A stretch of DNA of 64,000 bases from JBAXPV01 sp037132075 (GTDB lineage: Bacteria; Bacteroidota; Bacteroidia; Bacteroidales; CAIXZF01): assembly GCA_037132075.1 (NCBI GenBank), contig JBAXPV010000008.1:1-64000 (forward strand). The letters are read 5' to 3'. The position numbers were made by a program, and so were the translations under genes. This document shows, in pieces, positions 54,738 through 63,493 of this stretch. Position 1 is the first letter of the stretch. Each line of letters opens with the position of its first letter. Under the pieces are notes generated by a model, which did not search any database, was not told where the DNA came from, and saw nothing but the letters and a program-made list of their open reading frames with translations.

Positions 54738-54860
54738 CTATTGTATTATTGAAAGTTTCATTGTTGTCTTCTGACTAGATTCACGGGAAAGGCTCAGTGT
54801 ATAAAGTCCGGGCTGCAGTTGGGACGTTGGTTGCATCAGCTTGATATTGGCCACTGGAAT
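54738..54860 (-). pseudogene. Remnant of a T9SS C-terminal sorting domain
   Basis: A 40-codon open stretch on the minus strand ends SQLQPGLYTLSLSRESSQ then KTTMKLSIIQ and a stop. It has no start codon and a TAA lies directly upstream in frame. It closely matches the end of the 583-aa PKD protein (SQLQPGFYTLTLTHENGK). It follows the complete 416-aa gene, so it is the tail of a lost paralogue. Confidence 0.7.
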
Positions 54861-54895
54861 TGGTTATCTAAAGTCCTTTGGTAAAGATTGAAATA

Positions 54896-56146
54896 TTACA
54901 GCCTGAAAACCTGGATTTTCCTTAGAGCAGGAAGTGCGCCATCCACCCGGATTCTAATAAAATACAAGCCGGGATTTAAAGTCTGAAGTGGGATTTTCAG
55001 TGTATTGGAACCCATCACAAACCGCTGTTCCACCTGCCTTAAAATTCTACCTGAGAGGTCGATCAGTTGTATGTGTGCCATGGCAGGGGTTTTCCGCACA
55101 ACACATATGTTACATTCGGAACTTGCAGGGTTTGGGAAAGCCTGGGAAACCTGGGAAATCAATTCTGGCTCAGAGATCCCGATGACATTATCCGGAACGA
55201 CCAGGTCGACCAATGCTGCATCAGGAAAACCGTTACCGGCTTGGAAAGCCTGGGCTTCGAGAAATCTCCCGGGGATTTCAACTTTGAGATAATGCAAACC
55301 CGGAGAAATCCCCTGAAAAGCATAAGCCCCGTCGGGCCCGGCAATTCTATAGTCAATTGCCTGCATCAGGCTGTCGAATAGCAAGACCTCCACATAGGCC
55401 AGGGGAAATGGGGAGGTCGCAGAACCCAGGCTGACGTTCCCTGAAACAGAAGCAGCACCCATGATGGCATTAGGAACAACGGAAAGGCTAATATCCGCGT
55501 TAAACAAATTCTGATTCAAGTGAATCATACTTGCCGATTGCCAAAGTAAAGAAGCCTGGCTATAGGCAGGGAAATAAGTTGTGGATGAAGGGCTTTCCGG
55601 GGCAAAGGCTTTTATCACATAATCTCCGCCGGGTACCTGGTAAAAATAATAAACGCCATTGGGATTTAAAGTGGCCGTGTCCAGGGCAAGATATTCAGGG
55701 GAGGCTGGTTTGTAAAGGATGACCTGCCCGGCGCTTAAAGGGAAAAAGCTGCCAAAGACTTGTCCGCCCAAATTATACAAAGGCGGAGAATAACAAATCG
55801 TGAAATTCTGAATGAAATTATATAATGGACTACCTACAATTGCAGCATGAACCTGGCTGTTGCAATCATAGGTATATATTTGAAGCGTATACATCAAATT
55901 CGATGGGACCCATAGCGTGTCGAAGTAGAATCCGCTGCTGTTCGTCAGGGTTGAATCGAAAATGTTGATCGTTGACAATGAATCTGTGACAAAATAAACC
56001 TTGTAATTGGAGATTCCTGATCCGCTCGCAGAGTCTTTCACAAGGCCCTGTATCGTGACAGGCACATTGATGGTGCTGTCGGGTGCAGCCTCAGCAGTCA
56101 GCCTACAGAAAAACAACAAAAAGAAGATCGTCAGCAGTTTTTTCAT
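54896..56146 (-). CDS. T9SS surface protein of sigma module 2
   Basis: 416 residues. A signal peptide (ends AEAA) is followed by two or three CNA-B/carboxypeptidase-regulatory-like domains (VTIQGLVKDSASGSGIS, LGGQVFGSFFPLSAG, GAASVSGNVSLGS). A sorting domain (AFPNPASSECNI, LNPGLYFIRIRVDG, RKIQVFRL) ends the protein. It is related to the C-terminal parts of the PKD proteins at 47662 and 49858 but lacks PKD domains. It starts 10 bases after the anti-sigma/barrel gene, making a sigma, anti-sigma/barrel, T9SS-substrate operon. Confidence 0.82.
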   Translation of the reverse strand: MKKLLTIFFLLFFCRLTAEAAPDSTINVPVTIQGLVKDSASGSGISNYKVYFVTDSLSTINIFDSTLTNSSGFYFDTLWVPSNLMYTLQIYTYDCNSQVHAAIVGSPLYNFIQNFTICYSPPLYNLGGQVFGSFFPLSAGQVILYKPASPEYLALDTATLNPNGVYYFYQVPGGDYVIKAFAPESPSSTTYFPAYSQASLLWQSASMIHLNQNLFNADISLSVVPNAIMGAASVSGNVSLGSATSPFPLAYVEVLLFDSLMQAIDYRIAGPDGAYAFQGISPGLHYLKVEIPGRFLEAQAFQAGNGFPDAALVDLVVPDNVIGISEPELISQVSQAFPNPASSECNICVVRKTPAMAHIQLIDLSGRILRQVEQRFVMGSNTLKIPLQTLNPGLYFIRIRVDGALPALRKIQVFRL

Positions 56147-56156
56147 TTATCTGTTT

Positions 56157-57494
56157 TTACCACTTATAAAAGATCCCTGCCTGAACACCCCAATAAACAG
56201 GACTACCAACAGTAATTTTTGTCTTATCATATGGATCGCTCAGGTATTCGTTGATCGTAGGAGCCAGGTTGACTCCAAAATTCGGTTTGATGTTCCAGTC
56301 TATGTCGGCTTTAAGCATCCACTGAACATTGGTGCTCACATAGGATGGACTTGCACTTTCATAGCTATAAATATGGGACTCAGGTGTTAGATTCTGAAAG
56401 CCGTTTCCACTTTGATTAAGGAGGATTCCAAACAATAATCCCCCTTTTACACCAATGGTAAAGGCTCCCAGCTGTTTTTCCATTCCAATAAGGACAGGGA
56501 TTTTCAGGAAAGAATAGGTGGATTTGTGGCTGAATTTTTTGGTGCTAAGTGCTGAGCTAAATACTGAATCTGTCGAATAATAATAATTCGGGACCAGCTG
56601 TCCACCCTGAAAGGCAAAGGCAATAGAGTCGAGGTTTTGATAGGTCCCCAGGAAATCGAAGCTTTGAACATTATAATTCTGGTTCCGGCTCTCACTATTA
56701 TATTCCAATCCTGATTCGATCACAATATTGTTTCGGCTGTATCGAAGCGCCAAACCAGTGGCATATCTTGTAGAAGCAAAGGCTTCCTCGATTTTCCCCT
56801 TAAGGTATTCGGGACGATAATATGCAGTCAGCATATAATTCCCGGCAATCTTGAAATAAGGACTTTTCGTGCTTGAGTTCGGTAAAAAGCTATAGTTATA
56901 ATTGTCTTTTCTGAGAGATTGGATATAATAAGTGTTGTTGATGTCAGCCAGCAAAAGAACTGGTTTTGGATTGATTGCGACAAGGGAAGCTAAAGGCAAT
57001 TCTTCAATCGTGGTGATGGTTTCCCTTTGTCCGCCAGGCAGTATGATAGGTGGATACTGTTGCGTAAGCCTGATTTTATTTTTGGGGCTTTTTTCAAGGG
57101 GCACGCTATTCTTAAGATTTATTGCAGCAGAGGAATAGCCTATTGTTTTCTGATCAGTGGACAGCTCAGAAGTTGAAGGAGCCAGGGCCTCTTTTTCAGT
57201 TTTCAAGACTGATTTTTGAAGCTGGGGTATAACAAGCTGGGAAGATTGTTTTTCTTTGGAAGCCCTGGAATCCTTATTCCCGGCGATGAAATACACCAAG
57301 CCAGCAGTTACGATGAGGCCCCCGATGAGCGTCAACAAGATGCCACTATCTGAGCCAGGGAAATATTTCCCAAAAGGCTTATAGGGTAATTTCTGAACAA
57401 TTCCCTGCCATAACTCTGTGCGGGGCTGTTCTTTATAACCACCGAGCTTTTCCCTCAGGAGGTCATCGATCATTTTGTCTTCATCACTTTTCAT
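56157..57494 (-). CDS. Anti-sigma-like protein fused to an outer-membrane-type barrel, module 2
   Basis: 445 residues. The cytoplasmic N-terminus (MKSDEDKMIDDLLREKLGGY, LWQGIVQKL) leads to one transmembrane helix (about 51-71, GILLTLIGGLIVTAGLVYFIA). A linker of about 140 residues and a barrel-like domain (about 213-445; KIAGNYMLTAYYRPEY, LKIPVLIGMEKQ, VYWGVQAGIFYKW at the end) follow. Its start overlaps the sigma gene by 11 bases. Same architecture as the module 1 protein but a shorter linker and little sequence identity, so the fusion is not a single accident. Confidence 0.75.
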   Translation of the reverse strand: MKSDEDKMIDDLLREKLGGYKEQPRTELWQGIVQKLPYKPFGKYFPGSDSGILLTLIGGLIVTAGLVYFIAGNKDSRASKEKQSSQLVIPQLQKSVLKTEKEALAPSTSELSTDQKTIGYSSAAINLKNSVPLEKSPKNKIRLTQQYPPIILPGGQRETITTIEELPLASLVAINPKPVLLLADINNTYYIQSLRKDNYNYSFLPNSSTKSPYFKIAGNYMLTAYYRPEYLKGKIEEAFASTRYATGLALRYSRNNIVIESGLEYNSESRNQNYNVQSFDFLGTYQNLDSIAFAFQGGQLVPNYYYSTDSVFSSALSTKKFSHKSTYSFLKIPVLIGMEKQLGAFTIGVKGGLLFGILLNQSGNGFQNLTPESHIYSYESASPSYVSTNVQWMLKADIDWNIKPNFGVNLAPTINEYLSDPYDKTKITVGSPVYWGVQAGIFYKW

Positions 57495-58074
57495 ATCCTG
57501 ACAAAATTTTGTTTTCTTTTATTTCTGCCTGTAGCAGTAGTTTCTTTAAATATTTCCGGGCTTTGCTGAGTTGGGATTTCGAAGTATTGTCTGAGATCCC
57601 GAGCATCTCACCGACTTCTTTGTGATTCAACCCTTCAAAAACATGAAGGTTTAACACCATCCTGTAGCCATCGGGCAGTTCCTGAACCAGCTTCATCAGG
57701 AGTTTGGTGTCGATATTTGACTCCCCATTGCCCCCATTATAATCAGGCTGTGTGGTTTCATCATCAATACCCATCTCCTGGATGTTTTCGACCAGGATAA
57801 ACTGCTGTTTCAAGGATGCATGGTAGTGGTTGATGGCGGTATTGACCATAATTCGCCGCATCCATCCTTCAAAAGATCCTTTGCCGCTGTATTGATCAAC
57901 CCGACCGAATACTTTCAGGAATCCCTCCTGTAAAATATCTTCCGCTTCCTCCCGGCTCCTGGAATAGCGCAGACATACGCCAAACATCGTAGAAGCAAAC
58001 CTTTGGTAAAGTTCGCTCTGCGCACGACGTTTGCCGTCCCTGCATCCAGCTATCATCCTTTCTTCGGCGTCCAT
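57484..58074 (-). CDS. ECF sigma-70 family sigma factor, module 2
   Basis: 196 residues. Region 2: SREEAEDILQEGFLKVF, DQYSGKGSFEGWMRRIMVNT. Region 4: LPDGYRMVLNLHVFEGLNHKE and the helix-turn-helix ISDNTSKSQLSKARKYL. Clearly related to the module 1 sigma factor (GKGSFEGW and MVNT blocks shared). First gene of a minus-strand operon with the anti-sigma/barrel protein and a T9SS substrate. Confidence 0.92.
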   Translation of the reverse strand: MDAEERMIAGCRDGKRRAQSELYQRFASTMFGVCLRYSRSREEAEDILQEGFLKVFGRVDQYSGKGSFEGWMRRIMVNTAINHYHASLKQQFILVENIQEMGIDDETTQPDYNGGNGESNIDTKLLMKLVQELPDGYRMVLNLHVFEGLNHKEVGEMLGISDNTSKSQLSKARKYLKKLLLQAEIKENKILSGYEK

Positions 58075-58251
58075 TCAGCTAATATCAGATTAAAAGACAA
58101 GATTTTAACTATAGGGTTGCCCGAAACTTCATATCAAAAGACATTTATTACAAAAAGACCTGTATTTCATCAAATTTCTTAATTTTAGAAGCTGTAAATC
58201 GAAAATTTAGAACAATAGCAAACCCCTCATTTCCAAAATATTCCAAATTAT

Positions 58252-58259
58252 TAATTTCG
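58252..58259 (+). promoter_or_regulatory. Possible -7 box of pgk
   Basis: TAATTTCG, one mismatch from TAnnTTTG, 18 bases before the pgk ATG, with TTTC at 58230-58233. Confidence 0.35.
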
Positions 58260-58277
58260 CAATCTGCAAGAAATAAT

Positions 58278-59471
58278 ATGAAAACTATAGACAATTTCAA
58301 CTTCACCAACAAAAAAGCCCTGATCAGGGTCGATTTTAATGTTCCCTTGAACGATACGTTTCAGATTACCGATACCACCCGCATTGACGCCACCATCCCG
58401 ACGATCAATAAAATATTGTCTGAAGGCGGATCTGTGATCCTGATGTCACATTTAGGCAGGCCGAAAGATGGCCCTGCAGAGAAATATTCTTTGAAACATC
58501 TCTTGCCATATCTCCGGGAAGTCTTTACAACGGAAGTCCTCTTTGCCGACGACTGCATCGGCACCAGTGCCACAAGCCTTTCTGCTGCGCTAAAACCCGG
58601 ACAGATCCTGCTTTTGGAAAACCTCCGTTTTTATAAAGAAGAAGAAAAAGGAGATGAAGCCTTTGCTGAGAAACTCAGTAAACTCGGCGATGTTTATGTA
58701 AACGACGCTTTTGGCACCGCCCATCGTGCCCATGCCTCCACCGCTGTGATTGCAAAGTTTTTCCCTGTTGAAAAGATGTTCGGTTATGTGATGGGAAACG
58801 AAATATTGAACATTAACAAAGTCCTGGTCGACACCAAACGCCCGTTTACAGCCATCCTGGGTGGCGCAAAAGTCAGCGGCAAAATCCAGATCATCGAAAA
58901 TATGCTTGACAAAGTCGACAACCTCATCATCGGCGGCGGGATGATGTTTACTTTCATCAAGGCAAAAGGCGGGCAGATCGGCAGCTCGATGGTAGAAGAT
59001 GACTTGCTTTCTCTGGCCTTAGAAACCATGGAAAAAGCCAAAGCCAAAGGCGTAAATCTTTACATCCCAAGCGACGCGATCATTGCTGATGCTTTTAACA
59101 ATGACGCCGACAAAAAGGAATGCGATGCTTATCAGATCCCTGAAGGCTGGCTCGGACTTGACATCGGACCTGTGACCAAAGAACACTTTGCAGAAATCGT
59201 CATGAAAAGCAAAACGATTTTATGGAACGGGCCGATGGGCGTTTTCGAAATGAGCAGCTTTGAAGAAGGGACGAAAAATATCGCCAATACTGTTGCTGCG
59301 GCGACACGGGCTGGTTCTTTTTCACTGATCGGAGGCGGAGATTCAGTGGCAGCCATCAACAAATACGGACTGGAGGAAGCCGTGAGTTATGTCTCTACCG
59401 GCGGAGGTGCTATGCTCGAATTCCTGGAAGGCAAGATCTTGCCTGGCATCCAGGCTATTGAGGAAGATTAA
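58278..59471 (+). CDS. pgk: Phosphoglycerate kinase
   Basis: 397 residues, normal bacterial length. Interconverts 1,3-bisphosphoglycerate + ADP and 3-phosphoglycerate + ATP in glycolysis/gluconeogenesis. Family motifs in order: RVDFNVPLN, SHLGRPKDGP, LLLENLRFYKEE, GTAHRAHAST, LGGAKVSGK, NGPMGVFE and TGGGAMLEFLEGK. Monocistronic; its end overlaps the convergent CvpA gene by 4 bases. Confidence 0.98.
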   Translation: MKTIDNFNFTNKKALIRVDFNVPLNDTFQITDTTRIDATIPTINKILSEGGSVILMSHLGRPKDGPAEKYSLKHLLPYLREVFTTEVLFADDCIGTSATSLSAALKPGQILLLENLRFYKEEEKGDEAFAEKLSKLGDVYVNDAFGTAHRAHASTAVIAKFFPVEKMFGYVMGNEILNINKVLVDTKRPFTAILGGAKVSGKIQIIENMLDKVDNLIIGGGMMFTFIKAKGGQIGSSMVEDDLLSLALETMEKAKAKGVNLYIPSDAIIADAFNNDADKKECDAYQIPEGWLGLDIGPVTKEHFAEIVMKSKTILWNGPMGVFEMSSFEEGTKNIANTVAAATRAGSFSLIGGGDSVAAINKYGLEEAVSYVSTGGGAMLEFLEGKILPGIQAIEED

Positions 59472-59980
59472 AAAGGACTCTCAGGAAGGTATTCCCTTTT
59501 AAGCGATTTGATCTCAGGCAAAACCAGCGGACCAATACATTTTATGGATTTGTAAAAGAATGACTTTTGCTGTTGTTCTTTGCTTAATACATCTCCGGAA
59601 GTTGCTATGTTGTTCACGATCATCAGTACAAAACTGAGTATCAACGCTTGTTTCAGAACACCAAAAACGATGCCGAGCAATTTATTGAGCCAGCCTAAAA
59701 GCATCATTTCAACTGATTTCTCCAGGACTTTTCCCACGAAATAACCTCCAATCATGACGACGATAAAAATAAAGAGAAATGAGAAGATGGGTAAGTAAGT
59801 CGCCTGGATATCAAAAGTTGATTTTAGAAAACCTGAAGCCAGTTTTGCAAAGTGAAAGCCGGCCCATATGCCAAGGATAAAACAGATCAGGGTGATCATC
59901 TCCCGGATAAACCCACGGCGGAAACCTTTAAAGGCAGCCCAGGCCAGGAAAACACCGGTAAGGATATCAAACCACTGCAT
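59468..59980 (-). CDS. CvpA-family membrane protein
   Basis: 170 residues with four hydrophobic segments and the CvpA pattern (N-terminal WFDILTGVFLAWAAFKGFRRGFIRE, FLFIFIVVMIGGYFVGK, LNKLLGIVFGVLKQAL). CvpA was named for colicin V production; its molecular role is unclear. It follows the MlaF-like gene without a gap (stop-start adjacent) and is probably part of that operon. Confidence 0.85.
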   Translation of the reverse strand: MQWFDILTGVFLAWAAFKGFRRGFIREMITLICFILGIWAGFHFAKLASGFLKSTFDIQATYLPIFSFLFIFIVVMIGGYFVGKVLEKSVEMMLLGWLNKLLGIVFGVLKQALILSFVLMIVNNIATSGDVLSKEQQQKSFFYKSIKCIGPLVLPEIKSLKREYLPESPF

Positions 59981-60727
59981 CTATTGCTTCAATCGACGGG
60001 TAAGTTCGGTAGAATAGACGAATTCATTCAGCTCTTTGTTGTCGCTCCGAAGAATCTCTTCTTTGTCACCTTCCCACCAGAGTTTGCCCTTGTTGATATA
60101 GGCAATTTTATCCCCGATCTCCATCACAGAATTCATGTCATGCGTGTTTACAACCGTTGTAATATTGTATTCAACCGTGATTTCCGAAATCAGGTTGTCA
60201 ATGACATTGGCCGTGATTGGATCAAGACCGGAGTTAGGCTCATCACAGAACAAATACTTAGGATTTAGGGCAATGGCCCTGGCAATAGCAACACGTTTTT
60301 TCATCCCTCCGCTGACTTCTGAAGGGTACAGCTTGTTCACATTCACCAGGTTAACACGGGTCAGGCAAAAATTAGCACGATCTCTCTTCTCAGCCAATGT
60401 CATTTTTGTGAACATGGTGAGTGGAAACATTACATTTTCCTCTACTGACAATGAATCAAACAAAGCACCACCCTGGAAAAGCATCCCGATTTCCTGGCGG
60501 ATATCTTTCATTTCTGAAAAAGACAGACTGGAGATCTTACGATCATCATAATTGATTTCCCCGCTGTCGGGGGTAAAGAGCCCAACGAGACACTTCATCA
60601 AAACGGTCTTCCCTGATCCGCTTTGGCCAATGATGAGGTTGGTTTTTCCCTCTTTAAATGTCACTGAGACATCATCAAGAACGAGTTTGTCACGAAAGGA
60701 CTTGGTAATATTCCGCGCTTCTATCAT
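59981..60727 (-). CDS. mlaF: MlaF-like ABC transporter ATPase
   Basis: 248 residues. Walker A GQSGSGKT (about 34-41), Q-loop FQGGALFDS, signature SGGMKKRVAIARA, Walker B YLFCDEP and H-loop NTHDM. The SGGMKKR form and FQGGALFDSLSV segment are typical of MlaF-type ATPases that power lipid traffic between inner and outer membranes. Overlaps the permease gene by 4 bases (ATGA). No MCE-domain (MlaD) gene is in the window. Confidence 0.9.
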   Translation of the reverse strand: MIEARNITKSFRDKLVLDDVSVTFKEGKTNLIIGQSGSGKTVLMKCLVGLFTPDSGEINYDDRKISSLSFSEMKDIRQEIGMLFQGGALFDSLSVEENVMFPLTMFTKMTLAEKRDRANFCLTRVNLVNVNKLYPSEVSGGMKKRVAIARAIALNPKYLFCDEPNSGLDPITANVIDNLISEITVEYNITTVVNTHDMNSVMEIGDKIAYINKGKLWWEGDKEEILRSDNKELNEFVYSTELTRRLKQ

Positions 60728-61467
60728 GACAGCAAAAGTTGTGTGAGAACCAGGTTAAACAGGATGATGAAAATACTGCTTTGCACAACAGCTTTCGTGC
60801 TGGCGTGCCCGACTTCCAGCGCGCCACCCTTGGTATTGTATCCAAAGTAGCCTGAAATAGAGGTAATGAGAAAAGCGAAAACCACTGTTTTTACAATGGC
60901 ATAAAAGACATCATATCCCTTAAATTCATATTGAATTCCATAAATAAATTCCCAGGAAGGGACCATTCTTGTGACAATGCCTGCCAGGTAACCCCCGAAA
61001 ATGGAGACAAACATACTAATGATGATCAGGATCGGGTTGATGATCATGGCAGCTACAATCTTTGGCAGGATGAGATAACTGGCAGAATTGATCCCCATAA
61101 TCTCGAGAGCATCAATTTGTTCTGTAACTTTCATCGTCCCAATCTCTGAAGCGATACGTGACCCCACTTTGCCGGCAAGAATAAGACTGATAATGGTCGG
61201 TGCAAACTCAAGGATCATCGACTGACGCGTAGCGAAACCGATGGTATACAAGGGAATCAGCGGACTATCTATGTTAAAGGCGGTTTGAATTGTGACAACC
61301 GCACCCATGAATAAAGAGATAAAAATCACGATACCTAGTGACTGAAGCCCCAGGAATTCAATTTCAACGAGGATCTGGCTATAATAAATATGCTTCTTCT
61401 CCGGTTTGAAGAAGACCCTGCGCATTAACAGGAGATAGGCTCCGAGGTCTTTTAAAATTTGAATCAT
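60724..61467 (-). CDS. mlaE: MlaE-like lipid transporter permease
   Basis: 247 residues, about five or six transmembrane segments. Contains the strongly conserved MlaE block AGKVGSRIASEIGTMKV followed by TEQIDALEIMG, and GFATRQSMILEFAPT. Works with the MlaF-like ATPase in phospholipid transport across the inner membrane. First gene of the operon mlaE-mlaF-cvpA; a -7-like TACCTTCG (61486-61479, minus) lies 12 bases upstream of the ATG. Confidence 0.9.
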   Translation of the reverse strand: MIQILKDLGAYLLLMRRVFFKPEKKHIYYSQILVEIEFLGLQSLGIVIFISLFMGAVVTIQTAFNIDSPLIPLYTIGFATRQSMILEFAPTIISLILAGKVGSRIASEIGTMKVTEQIDALEIMGINSASYLILPKIVAAMIINPILIIISMFVSIFGGYLAGIVTRMVPSWEFIYGIQYEFKGYDVFYAIVKTVVFAFLITSISGYFGYNTKGGALEVGHASTKAVVQSSIFIILFNLVLTQLLLS

Positions 61468-61507
61468 CTCTCTGTCTGCGAAGGTAATTAATGAAAAGTA
61501 TAAAACT

Positions 61508-61515
61508 TACCTTTG
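61508..61515 (+). promoter_or_regulatory. -7 box of small lipoprotein/SprT-like operon
   Basis: TACCTTTG, a perfect TAnnTTTG, ends only 4 bases before the ATG at 61520, so the transcript would be nearly leaderless. A divergent TACCTTCG for mlaE lies 22 bases away. Confidence 0.4.
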
Positions 61516-61519
61516 TGCC

Positions 61520-61708
61520 ATGAAATTTCATCTCAGGAAAATAAGCACCCTATTTTTTTTAAGCCTGATCATCGTTTTGGGTTTCAGTTGCAGCCCAGCA
61601 AAGCAGGCCGGCTCAAATATGCCCAGGAAATCCCATAAAGGCTGTAACTGCCCGAAATGGACCAATAAGTCCTTAGATATCAAGCACTTTACTAAGACTT
61701 ATGCCTGA
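61520..61708 (+). CDS. Small lipoprotein with CNCPKW motif
   Basis: 62 residues. Lipobox GFSC (Cys at residue 24), then a short basic tail with KGCNCPKWTN. The CNCP motif in a tiny lipoprotein suggests metal or disulfide chemistry, but no function is known to me. Overlaps the SprT-like gene by 8 bases and is likely co-transcribed with it. Confidence 0.65.
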   Translation: MKFHLRKISTLFFLSLIIVLGFSCSPAKQAGSNMPRKSHKGCNCPKWTNKSLDIKHFTKTYA

Positions 61709-62345
61709 TTCAAAAGTTGAAATCCTCTCTGCATTTTTACCTCCCGACAGCCTTCCTTTGGTTGAGGAATTGATTGACCGTTGGAACTTTAGTCTGAAAA
61801 TTACCCGCAAACGCAGGTCGAAAGTTGGAGATTATCGGCCACCTCAAAGAGGGAAAGGACATCAAATCACTGTAAATCACGACCTTAACCCATATGCGTT
61901 TTTATTGACCCTGATTCACGAAATTGCGCATCTCGTTGTTAATGAATCCTATAGAAGACGGATGCCGCCACATGGGAAAGAATGGAAGGTTGCTTACCGC
62001 GAATTATTGATCCCGTTTTTTTCATCAGAGATATTTCCTCAAGACATCAAAGCAGCGATCGACCATTATTTCAATCGCCTGGGAGAGTCAAACCGCTCTG
62101 ACCTTGAATTAAACCTTGTACTCAAAGCTTACGATCAATCCAACGGACTTATTATGGTTCATGACCTGCCTGAAAAATCATTATTCCGTTCACAAAGAGG
62201 ACAAGTCTTCCGAAAAGGTCATCAATTAAGAAAACGTTTTGTTTGTCGCTGCCTCGACAACCAACGTAATTACCTGGTACCGCCGCTAATGGAGGTTTAT
62301 CCTATTCATTTTCAGTATAGTTTGCTTTTCCCGGAAGAATCCTAA
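61701..62345 (+). CDS. SprT-like zinc metalloprotease-domain protein
   Basis: 214 residues. Metal-binding HEIAH (in LIHEIAHLVVN) with a downstream HGKEWK, as in SprT/Spartan-like domains (about 50-110). A C-terminal Cys pair suitable for a zinc ribbon is not clear here (CRC only). Likely cytoplasmic protease; the substrate is unknown. Overlaps the upstream small lipoprotein gene by 8 bases. Confidence 0.8.
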   Translation: MPDSKVEILSAFLPPDSLPLVEELIDRWNFSLKITRKRRSKVGDYRPPQRGKGHQITVNHDLNPYAFLLTLIHEIAHLVVNESYRRRMPPHGKEWKVAYRELLIPFFSSEIFPQDIKAAIDHYFNRLGESNRSDLELNLVLKAYDQSNGLIMVHDLPEKSLFRSQRGQVFRKGHQLRKRFVCRCLDNQRNYLVPPLMEVYPIHFQYSLLFPEES

Positions 62346-62351
62346 ATTTGC
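62321..62351 (+). promoter_or_regulatory. Promoter of mannose-1-phosphate guanylyltransferase gene
   Basis: TTTG (62321-62324), a 19-base spacer, then TAAATTTG (62344-62351), both full matches. ATG 35 bases further. Confidence 0.7.
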
Positions 62352-62386
62352 ATGCCCAAAAAATTAAAAATTGAACCTTTTTTATT

Positions 62387-63475
62387 ATGAGCAATAACTA
62401 TTGTGTTATTATGGCTGGAGGAGTCGGAACCCGATTCTGGCCTATGAGCCGCACCTTCAGGCCCAAACAATTTATCGATATCCTGGGTACCGGGGAAACC
62501 CTGATCCAGCAAACGGTGAAACGTTTCAGGAAAATTATTCCTATCGAAAATATTTATATCGTTACCAACAAAATGTACCGTGACCTCGTATTTGAACAGG
62601 TCCCTGAATTATCTGATCATCAGGTTCTTAGCGAGCCGTCAAGACGGAATACGGCTCCTTGTATTGCCTATGCTGCTTATAAGATCTTTTCTTTAAATCC
62701 TGAGGCAAATCTCGTGGTTGCTCCTTCTGACCATGTGATCATCCAGGAAGAGAACTTCCAGAAAATAATCCTGGATGCCCTGGAAGCCACGCTTTCAAAC
62801 AATTGGTTATTGACATTGGGCATTCATCCCAGCCGCCCTGATACCGGATATGGATATATTCAGTTCAACGAGTCCGTCACTTATGATAAAGACGAGAGGG
62901 TAAAGAAAGTAAAAACCTTTACCGAAAAGCCTGCCATTGAAATGGCTAAGTCATTCCTCCAAAGCGGAGATTTCTTATGGAATTCAGGCATATTTATCTG
63001 GAAAGCCCGCACCATCATCACAGCCATGGAAGAACACCTTCCGGAAGTTAGCCAGCTTTTTAAAGCCGGTGCCGGAAAATATAATACTCCGGAAGAAATT
63101 GGGTTCATACAAGAAGCTTATACCGTTTGCAAAAGTATCTCTATCGACTATGGTGTGATGGAAAAGGCCTCCAATGTTTATGTGCTGGCCTCTGACTTTG
63201 GTTGGTCTGACCTTGGCACCTGGGGTTCCTTATATGACATCCGGACAAAAGATACTGATGGGAATACTGTCGTTGGTAAGAACGTAATGCTTTATGATTC
63301 AAAGAATTGTATCGTTCATATGCCCAAAGAAAAACTCGCAGTGATCCAGGGTCTTGATGATTATATCGTGGTAGAAGATGAATTTATCTTGCTGATATGC
63401 CGCAAAACCGATGAACAGCAAATCAGGCAGTTCGTCAATGATGTTATGACTGAAAAAGGCGAACGTTTTGTTTAA
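62387..63475 (+). CDS. manC: Mannose-1-phosphate guanylyltransferase
   Basis: 362 residues, the short single-domain form. Nucleotidyltransferase motif MAGGVGTRFWPMSR near the N-terminus, then PSRRNTAPCIAYAA, VAPSDHVI, FTEKP and FLWNSGIFIWKA. Makes GDP-mannose from mannose-1-phosphate and GTP for surface glycans. It has no fused phosphomannose isomerase domain. Monocistronic with its own promoter. Confidence 0.93.
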   Translation: MSNNYCVIMAGGVGTRFWPMSRTFRPKQFIDILGTGETLIQQTVKRFRKIIPIENIYIVTNKMYRDLVFEQVPELSDHQVLSEPSRRNTAPCIAYAAYKIFSLNPEANLVVAPSDHVIIQEENFQKIILDALEATLSNNWLLTLGIHPSRPDTGYGYIQFNESVTYDKDERVKKVKTFTEKPAIEMAKSFLQSGDFLWNSGIFIWKARTIITAMEEHLPEVSQLFKAGAGKYNTPEEIGFIQEAYTVCKSISIDYGVMEKASNVYVLASDFGWSDLGTWGSLYDIRTKDTDGNTVVGKNVMLYDSKNCIVHMPKEKLAVIQGLDDYIVVEDEFILLICRKTDEQQIRQFVNDVMTEKGERFV

Positions 63476-63493
63476 ACCCCTAATTAATTTCTG

